The translations under genes and the position numbers were made by a program. DNA of 64,000 bases from assembly GCF_003634585.1 (NCBI RefSeq), contig NZ_RBLG01000002.1, positions 186,001 through 250,000 of the forward strand. Direction: 5' to 3'. This document shows, piece by piece, positions 16,943-24,375 of this stretch (position 1 is its first letter; every line of letters begins with the position of its first letter). This DNA is from Gillisia mitskevichiae. GTDB taxonomy: Bacteria; Bacteroidota; Bacteroidia; Flavobacteriales; Flavobacteriaceae. The notes beneath the pieces are model-generated. The model saw only the letters and a program-made list of their open reading frames with translations, was not told the origin of the DNA and made no database searches.

Positions 16943-18928
16943 TTATGAGTTTAGTTCGTTTTCTTCCAATTTCTCTTTGAATTCGTTTATGATCCCACCT
17001 TTTAGCAAAATATTTATTTGTCTATCACTTAAACTGTGCTTACTAGGGATCTCCAAAACTTCTCCATTCTTCTTTTGAATAATTACTTGAATTTGTTCTC
17101 TTTCAGAAACCGTCTTAGGTAGGTTTTTTAATGAAACCATATCACCCTGTTCTATTTTATCATAATCGCCTATATCTATAAATTCCAAGGGAAGAATTCC
17201 GAAATTCACCAAATTTTGCCATGCGATCCTCGCATAACTTTTTGCTAGAACTGCAACCTGCCCTAGGTATTTTGGAGCTAAAGCAGCGTGCTCTCTACTA
17301 GAACCTTGAGCATAGTTTTCTTTAGCCACAACAATATGTCCTCCGTGTTCATTTTTAGCTTTCATCGCACGGTCATAAAAAGTATCATCTATTACGGTAA
17401 AAGAATATTTACTTATTTCGGGCAAATTACTCCTAAAGGGTAAGACCTCTGCTCCTGCTTTAAGGATCTCATCGGTAGAAACATTATCTCCCATTTTTAA
17501 AAGTACGGGCACATTATAATTATCTTGTAAATGTTCTATATGTGGCAGACTTTTTATATTTGGTCCTTTATGTAGTTCGACCTGAGAACCATCTTCCAAA
17601 GGAGCTACCAACATTTCTTTATTTATAATTTCCATTTCTGGTTGAATGTATTGAGGGTAACTCATCTTATATAACTTTTCCAAATCTCTAGGGTCTGTAA
17701 TCACTCCGGTTAATGCAGAAGCTGCTGCGGTTTCTGGACTACATAGATGCACTTGATCATCTTCTGTACCAGATCTACTCGGGAAATTTCTAGGCATCGT
17801 TCTTAGACTTATGGTATTAGATGCCGGAGCTTGTCCCATCCCTATACAACCCATACATCCAGATTGATGAAATCTTGCCCCAGCTTTAATAAGATTACCA
17901 AAAGCCTTATTCTCGATCATATTTTGAATAGTTTGTCTTGATGTTGGATTCACATCAAAAGAAACATCACTGTTCACTGCCTTATCTTTTACTATAGCGC
18001 TTGCCATCCAGAAATCTCTTAAACCCGGATTAGCAGAAGAACCTAGCACTACCTGACTAATCTTTTTTCCAGCAACCTCAGACACCGGAACCACATTTCC
18101 TGGACTGGTTGGCAAAGCGATTAAAGGAACAAGATCATCCAAAATTATTTCTTCATATAGGTCATATTCACAAGCATCATCGGCTAAAAGTTCACTCCAA
18201 TCCCCTTCTCTACCTTGGGATCTTAAAAAACGCTTGGTTTCATTATCACTAGGAAAAACAGTGGTAGTTGCTCCAAGCTCTGCGCCCATATTTGCAATTA
18301 CGTGTCTATCCATAGCACTTAAATATTTTAATCCTTCTCCATAATATTCTACGATCTTTCCAACGCCACCTTTTACGTCATGTCTACGCAACATTTCCAA
18401 GATCACATCTTTGGCACTTACCCAGTCTGGCAGTTTTCCAGTAAGTTTTACACCCCAAACTTTTGGCATCTTTACAAAATAAGGCTTGCCTGCAATGGCG
18501 GCAGCAACATCTAAACCCCCTGTTCCAATTGCGAGCATTCCTAAAGAACCAGCCGCACAACTATGACTATCTGAACCTACTAATGTTTTCCCTGGTTTCC
18601 CAAAACGTTCCATATGCACAGGATGACTCACACCATTCCCTGGCCTGCTGTACCATAAACCAAACTTCTGCGCAGCAGAAAGAAGAAATAAATGATCATC
18701 GGCATTCTTGAAATCTGTTTGTAAAAGATTATGATCTACATACTGTACTGCAACTTCCGTCTTGGCCTTTTTAAGATTCATGGCTTCCAATTCTAATTGC
18801 ACTAAGGTTCCAGTTGCATCTTGTAATAAAGCTTGGTCTATCTTAATTCCAATTTCTTTTCCCGGAGTCATTTCTCCTTGAAGAAGATGAGATTTTATTA
18901 GCTTTTGGGTAACATTTAGATTTTCCAT
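16943..18928 (-). CDS. Aconitase-family hydratase with a missing cluster ligand
   Basis: This 661-residue protein has the complete aconitase/IPMI architecture: a catalytic N-terminal part to about residue 480 and the swivel domain with YAQGSSREHAAL near the C-terminus. Its length suits the short putative bacterial aconitases rather than AcnA (about 900) or mitochondrial-type (about 750) enzymes. GSDSHSCAAGSLG (118-130) and SGCMGCIGMG (Cys358, Cys361) are present. The third [4Fe-4S] ligand expected in GSCTN is Ser (GSSANPGLRDF, 296-306). Either this subfamily handles the cluster differently or the enzyme differs from canonical aconitase. It probably heads an operon with the NADP-binding gene. 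Confidence 0.82.
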   Translation of the reverse strand: MENLNVTQKLIKSHLLQGEMTPGKEIGIKIDQALLQDATGTLVQLELEAMNLKKAKTEVAVQYVDHNLLQTDFKNADDHLFLLSAAQKFGLWYSRPGNGVSHPVHMERFGKPGKTLVGSDSHSCAAGSLGMLAIGTGGLDVAAAIAGKPYFVKMPKVWGVKLTGKLPDWVSAKDVILEMLRRHDVKGGVGKIVEYYGEGLKYLSAMDRHVIANMGAELGATTTVFPSDNETKRFLRSQGREGDWSELLADDACEYDLYEEIILDDLVPLIALPTSPGNVVPVSEVAGKKISQVVLGSSANPGLRDFWMASAIVKDKAVNSDVSFDVNPTSRQTIQNMIENKAFGNLIKAGARFHQSGCMGCIGMGQAPASNTISLRTMPRNFPSRSGTEDDQVHLCSPETAAASALTGVITDPRDLEKLYKMSYPQYIQPEMEIINKEMLVAPLEDGSQVELHKGPNIKSLPHIEHLQDNYNVPVLLKMGDNVSTDEILKAGAEVLPFRSNLPEISKYSFTVIDDTFYDRAMKAKNEHGGHIVVAKENYAQGSSREHAALAPKYLGQVAVLAKSYARIAWQNLVNFGILPLEFIDIGDYDKIEQGDMVSLKNLPKTVSEREQIQVIIQKKNGEVLEIPSKHSLSDRQINILLKGGIINEFKEKLEENELNS

Positions 18929-19061
18929 TTTTTTATAATTTTACTTTTCAAAATATCAAATTTCGTTGGATTTTCTGGGGTGTTTAACAATATCTTATAG
19001 CTTTTATAAGTGTGTAAGGCGAGAAATGAATAGCAAATAAATTGTTTTAAAATATTCTAAT

Positions 19062-19637
19062 ATGAATGTAATCGTAAAACGTGCAATTGTAGGAGGTGTA
19101 GTCTCAACAATTATTATGGGAATTGGGACTTATATATTAGGGGAAATGTCTGGATATAAAGCTAAAGAACTGCTTTCCACTTCCCTATCGGGAATTAATA
19201 TGCTTTGCAATACCGTGATCCTAGGATCATCAACTATTTTGGCATTGATGCTCCCCTTGTTAAGCTTAAGTACAGGTTCTAATTCCAGACTAACTAAGGT
19301 GCACTATAGTCATGTTTTGACCATTGCAAAATTTGTAACCATTCTTATAATAGTTTCGGTAATAACCTTTTTAATGCTGAATTTACCAATTACCGAAAGT
19401 GAGGAAGTTCCAAGCTCTTGGTTCACTATAATATATTATATAAGTTTGGGAATGGCCTCTATCTTAGGGGGTGGTTTTATAGCAATTGTAACCATGCTTT
19501 ACGAAACAATTTCCAACGTAATATTAATAGTTGGTTTTGGAGTAAAAGACCATCCTATGGTTGAGAAAGCTGAAGATCAGGCTGAAGAAGCAAAAGAGAA
19601 TGCTAAGGAAAATAAAGAGAGAATTGAAGATGAATAG
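19062..19637 (+). CDS. Hypothetical membrane protein with charged C-terminal helix
   Basis: I do not recognise this 191-residue protein. It has about four TM segments (roughly residues 5-27, 45-70, 86-108 and 122-152) and then a cytosolic tail from about 165 made of Glu, Lys and Ala (AEDQAEEAKENAKENKERI) that should form a long helix or coiled coil. It is divergent from the aconitase gene by 133 bp and monocistronic. A small inverted repeat (18994-19010) lies in its upstream region. Function unknown. Confidence 0.65.
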   Translation: MNVIVKRAIVGGVVSTIIMGIGTYILGEMSGYKAKELLSTSLSGINMLCNTVILGSSTILALMLPLLSLSTGSNSRLTKVHYSHVLTIAKFVTILIIVSVITFLMLNLPITESEEVPSSWFTIIYYISLGMASILGGGFIAIVTMLYETISNVILIVGFGVKDHPMVEKAEDQAEEAKENAKENKERIEDE

Positions 19638-19816
19638 AACTTTAAAAGTTACAACCGTCTATAACATAAAAATAGGCAAATAAAAAAAAGACTATTCGAG
19701 AAATGATTTACAAAAAACATTAAACGGAATTTTACTTTTTCATAAATAAGAAAACTAAAATTGTGATCAATGCGAAAACACTTCGGGAATAGTCCTTGTA
19801 AAAATATTTTATCAGT

Positions 19817-20539
19817 CTAAGACTGAATTCTGCTGAGTTTATTTAGTATATCGGTTTGTTCACCATCTTCTAAATTGAAAGCTGGCTTTCCATGTAATGG
19901 GAAAAGATAACTAAAGGATTCTTCAAAAGCTCCCCAACTTTCGGCTAATCCAAATTCAGAATTTTTACTATCCATTGTAGGTCTAGAAAAATTATTTTCT
20001 TCAGTAGAATAACTGGAACCTATGGCATCTTCTCCTGTAAACAACATACCGTCATTGATATCTGAATAGATCAAAATAGATCCTCCCCCATTTCCAGGCA
20101 AGTCATAGATCTTTAAGCCAAAGTGTTTAGTTACCTCCTGCTTCCCAGTGATATCCTTTAAATTATAGTCGTCTTTAATAGAATTTCTTGGATGTGCAAA
20201 AATTGGAGCTCCTCCAGCGTCTTCAGAAATTGTTTTAAGATCTGCATATGCATTTTTATAGACCGAGGAGTTACTAAGGATAATTCCTTTTATAGTATAC
20301 CCATCGGTTACAAGTTGTTTTACTGCTTTTAGGGTTTCTTTTTCAACTACGTCTATTAAAAGAATGTCTTTTCTATTAATATGTCTAATTGCATATCCTT
20401 GATTAAATCCATTTTCTTGTTCGCTACCTTTTATTATAAAAGTATCGGGAATCAATTTTAAAAATTTTCCGGTCTCTCCTTGTAAAATAAATTCGGCTGT
20501 TTGGCTATGTAAAATCTCCATTTTATCTACTGTCTTCAT
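19817..20539 (-). CDS. MBL-fold-like protein lacking the HxHxDH metal motif
   Basis: The start at 20539 (MKTVDKMEILHSQ) is favoured over 20596, which would add 19 residues of leader-like sequence; both lie downstream of the phosphopantetheinyl transferase on the same strand. The order of elements resembles the metallo-beta-lactamase fold: DILLIDV strand, GIILSNSSVYKNAY where LTHxHxDH is expected, PIFAHPRN, LFTGEDAIG and a terminal LFPLHGKP. The His/Asp metal ligands of the first motif are absent, so two-metal hydrolysis is unlikely. It could be the last gene of the polyketide operon or a separate gene; no -7 box is seen before it. Confidence 0.6.
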   Translation of the reverse strand: MKTVDKMEILHSQTAEFILQGETGKFLKLIPDTFIIKGSEQENGFNQGYAIRHINRKDILLIDVVEKETLKAVKQLVTDGYTIKGIILSNSSVYKNAYADLKTISEDAGGAPIFAHPRNSIKDDYNLKDITGKQEVTKHFGLKIYDLPGNGGGSILIYSDINDGMLFTGEDAIGSSYSTEENNFSRPTMDSKNSEFGLAESWGAFEESFSYLFPLHGKPAFNLEDGEQTDILNKLSRIQS

Positions 20540-20622
20540 AAGATATTTTGGTTTTAAATTATATTTAAATTTACAAAGGGATGATAGCAAGGCCATCTCC
20601 TTTAATATTCTTTAACGAGCAT

Positions 20623-21198
20623 TTAGCAGTTCATTAACGCGATTGCAAATGCAGCAAATTTTCCGTGATGAGAAAGAGAAAATACCTGATTGGTATTTAT
20701 ATTGTTGCTAAACAATTCAGGAATATTATGATATTTTTTTTTAATTCTAAAATTTGTTTTCGGCTCTTTTAAAAGTAAGGAATATTCACTAAATAATTTG
20801 TCTTTTAGAATATTTTCATCTTCAAAAACTTTTATACTTGTAGACTGAGTTTTTTTTGAAGTTGCTGAACTGTGGATAGTTAGGGATGTAATCCTTGATT
20901 GAGTGTAGTAAGTATAGCTATTAACCCTTACAATTCCGTGTAATTTTTCTTTATTTTCTGATATAATTTTACATTGAAAATCTAGCGGATTATAGGTTCT
21001 AGGCAAATTGAATAAACGTTGATGTGCTTTATAAGCTGATTCCTTTAATGTCCAAAATAATTGAAGAGAGATCTTAGGATTGTCGGAATTAAAAATAACA
21101 AATTGCTCTGTAGGAGTATATAATTTATTCAAATAACGAGGATTGTTCCAATTTGGAGAGATCGGTATATTAAGGTCTATTATATCATTACCTATCAA
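20623..21198 (-). CDS. 4'-phosphopantetheinyl transferase superfamily protein
   Basis: This 191-residue enzyme of the Sfp/AcpS superfamily transfers phosphopantetheine from CoA to the serine of a carrier protein. MIGNDIIDL carries the Mg-binding Asp5, and WTLKESAYK (49-57) is the WxxKE(A/S)xxK signature; FSLSHHGKFAAFAIA forms a late beta-hairpin. Its ATG overlaps the stop of the acyl carrier protein gene by 4 bp, so its most likely client is that carrier protein. A dedicated transferase inside the operon suggests the carrier is not efficiently served by the housekeeping AcpS. Confidence 0.88.
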   Translation of the reverse strand: MIGNDIIDLNIPISPNWNNPRYLNKLYTPTEQFVIFNSDNPKISLQLFWTLKESAYKAHQRLFNLPRTYNPLDFQCKIISENKEKLHGIVRVNSYTYYTQSRITSLTIHSSATSKKTQSTSIKVFEDENILKDKLFSEYSLLLKEPKTNFRIKKKYHNIPELFSNNINTNQVFSLSHHGKFAAFAIALMNC

Positions 21199-21446
21199 TT
21201 TTCAATTTTAGCTAATATTATTCTTTTAGCATCTCCGGCAGTAAGCATTCCTTCCATCGAAGTGTTATCTATTTCTATATTAAATTCATCTTCAACATCC
21301 AAAATAACATCTACTAGATTCGCTGAGTTTATTTTTAGGTCAGTTAAAAAATCAGTTTTTTCATCAAAATCCTCTAGCCCTTCTTTGCGTTGAACATAAG
21401 GAGTTACGATGGCCTTTATTTTTTCTAAAATTGTTTTGTCTGTCAT
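21195..21446 (-). CDS. Acyl carrier protein of the polyketide operon
   Basis: I set the start at 21446 (MTDKTILEKIKAIV), giving an 83-residue protein; an upstream ATG at 21512 would add an unusual 22-residue extension abutting a tandem repeat. The phosphopantetheine serine is Ser41 in LKINSANLVDV, where most ACPs read DSL; the following acidic helix (VILDVEDEFNIEI) is standard. The variant NSAN motif distinguishes it from the fatty acid ACP and fits a specialised pathway. It overlaps the transferase gene by 4 bp and follows the ketosynthase after a repeat-containing gap of 159 bp. Confidence 0.88.
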   Translation of the reverse strand: MTDKTILEKIKAIVTPYVQRKEGLEDFDEKTDFLTDLKINSANLVDVILDVEDEFNIEIDNTSMEGMLTAGDAKRIILAKIEN

Positions 21447-21513
21447 GAGGCTAATATAATAATCTATTTGAGGTGAAAAGTAAAAAATATTACTGTTCTG
21501 TTCAAGGTTCACG

Positions 21514-21560
21514 GTTCAAGGTTTGAGGTTTGAGGTTTGAGGTTTGAGGTTTGAGGTTTA
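21514..21560. repeat. Heptanucleotide tandem repeat (GTTTGAG)n
   Basis: There are five perfect copies of GTTTGAG (21521-21555), a partial sixth, and degenerate copies on the left (GGTTCAAG, GGTTCAC). It lies in the leader of the ACP gene, between the ketosynthase stop and the ACP start. The unit is not a multiple of three and the array is non-coding in the chosen gene model. Confidence 0.9.
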
Positions 21561-21605
21561 AAAATTTAAATAAGAAATCCGAAATCTTGAATATAAAATT
21601 TTGAA

Positions 21606-22874
21606 TTAAACATATTTCTTAAAAATAACCACCGCATTCACATCTCCAAAGCCAAAACTTGCTTTTGCTATTATATTGATAGGTTCTTCAATTATTTTCC
21701 TTGGAATACGTTCTTCTGAAATTAGATCTAAGATCTCTGGATGAACTTCGTCACAATTAATATTTGGAAAAATAAAATCTTTATCTATTTGCAACACACT
21801 TGCCACACACTCCATACTCCCTGAAGCACTTAAACAATGTCCTGTCATTCCTTTAAGAGAATTGATATATGGAAATACTGAATTTGAACTTAAAGCCTGA
21901 ACCCAATTCTTAATTTCTACGGAATCTTTACTCGTTGCTGTTAAATGTCCATTAATCAGGTCTATTTCTGAAGCTGATACCTTTGAGTTTTTTAAAGCTC
22001 CTACAATGCAACGTTGTACTGCTTCATTATTTGCAGCCGTCATACTTCCTTCTCCCCTTTGTCCGCCACTGTTTACTTCTCCCCCAAGCACTTCGGTATA
22101 GATCTTGGCACCTCGTTCCAAAGCAGACTCAAGATCTTCCAAAATTAAAGCTCCAGCTCCACTTCCAGGAACAAATCCAGATGCATTTGCACTCATAGGT
22201 TGGGAGGCAGCTTCTGGATATTCATTATAATTGCCTGGAAGAATACGCATAGCATCAAATCCGCCCCAGACATAGGGTCCATGATCACTACAACTTCCCA
22301 CTAACATTCTTTGCGCTTTTCCAGCTTTTATGCGCTCATAACCCATTAAAAGGGCTTCTGTTCCTGTAGTACATGCAGAAGAATTAGTAGTCACCTGATT
22401 ACCACAACCTAAAATACCTCCCAGATAAGCACTTATCCCACTTGCCATGGTTTGTATTACACTGGTACTGCCTAGACGTCTTGTTTTTCCCTCATCTATT
22501 AAATGAATGGCTTCTCTAAATTTATCTACGCCTAAGATTCCGGTTCCAAAAATAATCCCAGTGTCCCAATCTGGAGATGAACCATCCGAGATCTCAAGTC
22601 CGGCATCTTTCCAAGCATCGGTTCCGGAGATCACACCGTATACAATTCCACTGCTATTTAAGCCCCGAAGTTGTAAAGGCGTAAAATATTCAGCTAGCTT
22701 GGTTTCAGAAATTTCAGGCTTCCCTCCTATTTGGCAACTAAAATTAAGCTCTTTAAGTTGAGGATGAAAAGTGATCCCGCTCGTGCCAGACCTTAAAGAT
22801 TCTTCAAATTCAGGAATACTTACTCCATTGGGAGAACAAATTCCTAAACCTGTAATTACAACTCTTTTTTCCAT
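21606..22874 (-). CDS. Beta-ketoacyl-ACP synthase, FabF-like (KAS I/II family)
   Basis: This 422-residue decarboxylating ketosynthase condenses malonyl-ACP with an acyl chain. The catalytic triad is intact: Cys168 in NSSACTTGT, His310 in NGHLTATSKD and His346 in KGMTGHCLSASG. The second motif reads NGHLTAT rather than NGTSTP with the His one place later, a pattern found in secondary-metabolite ketosynthases. It belongs to the carrier-protein branch of the operon and is followed by the ACP. Both flanking gaps contain heptamer repeats. Its likely role is chain building or modification of the acyl-ACP feeding the type III synthase; direct proof is lacking. Confidence 0.9.
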   Translation of the reverse strand: MEKRVVITGLGICSPNGVSIPEFEESLRSGTSGITFHPQLKELNFSCQIGGKPEISETKLAEYFTPLQLRGLNSSGIVYGVISGTDAWKDAGLEISDGSSPDWDTGIIFGTGILGVDKFREAIHLIDEGKTRRLGSTSVIQTMASGISAYLGGILGCGNQVTTNSSACTTGTEALLMGYERIKAGKAQRMLVGSCSDHGPYVWGGFDAMRILPGNYNEYPEAASQPMSANASGFVPGSGAGALILEDLESALERGAKIYTEVLGGEVNSGGQRGEGSMTAANNEAVQRCIVGALKNSKVSASEIDLINGHLTATSKDSVEIKNWVQALSSNSVFPYINSLKGMTGHCLSASGSMECVASVLQIDKDFIFPNINCDEVHPEILDLISEERIPRKIIEEPINIIAKASFGFGDVNAVVIFKKYV

Positions 22875-23088
22875 TATTGACTATTCCGAAATGTAGTTAA
22901 TCTTTATTCTGTAACCTTACGCAATGTTCTATCCGAGCGTATTCGAAAACTTTTCTATTAGAAATGAAGTTTTCTAAACTACTCAACCTGACATCTCTAT
23001 TATAAATATAATCCCTAGAATACCCCAACAAATTAAATCTTAAACATCAAACTTGAAACTTGAAACCTGAAATTTTGAATTTTAGATC
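22875..23088. other. Intra-operon gap with heptad repeats
   Basis: This unusually long 214-bp gap inside an otherwise tight operon holds no gene. Near its right end (23041-23081), AAACTTG-type heptamers run into AAATTTTGAATT. Read on the plus strand, these match the minus-strand reading (AAACCTC) of the array at 21.5 kb, so the two arrays face in opposite directions on either side of the ketosynthase. Confidence 0.6.
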
Positions 23089-23538
23089 TCATTTACGAAT
23101 CATGCCCGCGATCGTCCCCCGGCAAACCAATTCATTATTACTATTGAACATTTCTACACCACATTTTAATTTATTGAATCTAAAATATTCCTTTTTTGAA
23201 ACCACCTTTATTTGCTCTCCGGGATATACCGGAATAAAAAAATCTATTTGACTGGAACTTAATGCAATTTGAATATTCTCTGTTAGCGCAGGATTTTCTT
23301 GGTTAGTTATATTCAGAAGAAAGCTTCCTAAACATACTACTCCTATCTGCGCCATACATTCTGTTAAGATCACTCCAGGAGTTACAGGATTATCTTTAAA
23401 ATGCCCTTTATAAAAATAAGAATCATTAGGGAAACGATAAGTGCCCGTACAAGATTCTTCATCTATCTGTAAAATTTCATCTACAAATAGAAATGGATAA
23501 GTATAAGGAAGTGTGGAAATTATAGAATTAAAACTCAC
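23089..23538 (-). CDS. FabZ-like 3-hydroxyacyl-ACP dehydratase
   Basis: This 149-residue single hot-dog domain protein of the FabZ family dehydrates 3-hydroxyacyl-ACP. LPYTYPFLFVDEI (10-22) matches the LPHRYPFLLVD motif, and the active-site pair is His46 (KGHFKDNPVTPG) with Glu60 (ILTECMAQ), 14 residues apart as in FabZ. Length and catalytic residues are normal. It sits 42 bp after the SDR and before the ketosynthase, and should act on intermediates carried by the operon's ACP. Confidence 0.9.
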   Translation of the reverse strand: MSFNSIISTLPYTYPFLFVDEILQIDEESCTGTYRFPNDSYFYKGHFKDNPVTPGVILTECMAQIGVVCLGSFLLNITNQENPALTENIQIALSSSQIDFFIPVYPGEQIKVVSKKEYFRFNKLKCGVEMFNSNNELVCRGTIAGMIRK

Positions 23539-23580
23539 TTTAAAAATCGAAATTTTGGTTAAAGCTAAATTTTGAATGAA

Positions 23581-24375
23581 TTATTTAAGATGTTCCCCAC
23601 CATTCACAGGGATTATTGTCCCCGTGATCCAACTGGCTTCATCTTTACTTAAAAGATATACCACATTGGCCACATCGTTTGGAACGGTTAAACGCTTAAA
23701 TGGATTATGTTTTAATGCATGCATTCTCAACGTCTCATTTCCCGGAATCATCTGGAAAGATCTGGTAACTGTAACTCCAGCCTGAATACAATTTGCACGA
23801 ATACCATATCTTGCAAATTCAAGTGCCATGCTTCTTGTTATTGATTCTAGAACTACCTTGGCAGCAGAAACAGCTGCATAATTCTCCCAAGCCTTTTTAT
23901 TTCCTTCACTGGTAAAAGAAATTACTCGAGCATCTTTAGCAAATAATCCTGATTGATAAACAGCTTCAGTCCAGTCGTATAAACTCAATGCCATTGCATC
24001 TATAGTGATTTGGAAATCTATGTTTTCTAAAAAAGGCCCCTCACCACTCATCGGCTTTAAATTTCCTTTGGCAATGCTATGTACTAAAGTCCTTATTTTA
24101 CCTTTCTCTCCTAAAATAGAGGTGATCTCCTTTATTAGATCTGCCCTTTTCTCTTTTTGAATAGCATCTACATTAAAACTTTCTAACTGAACGCCAGAAT
24201 TTCTAATGTCCTCAAAAGCTTCCTCGATATCTGGAATTTCAGAGCGTCTATCCCTATGAATAATTATAATATTCATGCCGTGTTTGGCAAGTTTTCGGGC
24301 TGTTGCAAGTCCAAGTCCGCTGCTGCCTCCCAGGATCAATGCCCAGTAATTAAGATCTTTAAATTCTGCTACCAT
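23581..24375 (-). CDS. SDR-family reductase with Y-X6-K active site (enoyl-ACP reductase-like)
   Basis: This 264-residue Rossmann protein has LGGSSGLGLATA (15-26) as the cofactor motif; HRDRR after the second strand suggests NADPH. The active-site spacing is Tyr166 to Lys173 (ENYAAVSAAK), that is Y-X6-K, as in FabI/FabL enoyl-ACP reductases, rather than the YxxxK of FabG and other classical SDRs. VHSIAKGNLKPM also resembles the FabI/FabL loop. The likely reaction is reduction of a trans-2-enoyl-ACP, though aberrant ketoreductases exist. Its start overlaps the type III synthase stop by 7 bp, so the two are translationally coupled. Confidence 0.82.
   Translation of the reverse strand: MVAEFKDLNYWALILGGSSGLGLATARKLAKHGMNIIIIHRDRRSEIPDIEEAFEDIRNSGVQLESFNVDAIQKEKRADLIKEITSILGEKGKIRTLVHSIAKGNLKPMSGEGPFLENIDFQITIDAMALSLYDWTEAVYQSGLFAKDARVISFTSEGNKKAWENYAAVSAAKVVLESITRSMALEFARYGIRANCIQAGVTVTRSFQMIPGNETLRMHALKHNPFKRLTVPNDVANVVYLLSKDEASWITGTIIPVNGGEHLK

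Noticed and set aside
19638-19816. Possible small RNA between the membrane protein and MBL-like genes, suggested by GACTATTC near 19690 and its inverse near 19780
   Set aside because: Short arms about 90 bp apart, no promoter or terminator; not enough support.
21514-21560. The heptamer array as a CRISPR
   Set aside because: The unit is 7 bp with no spacers and no cas genes nearby; it is a simple tandem repeat.
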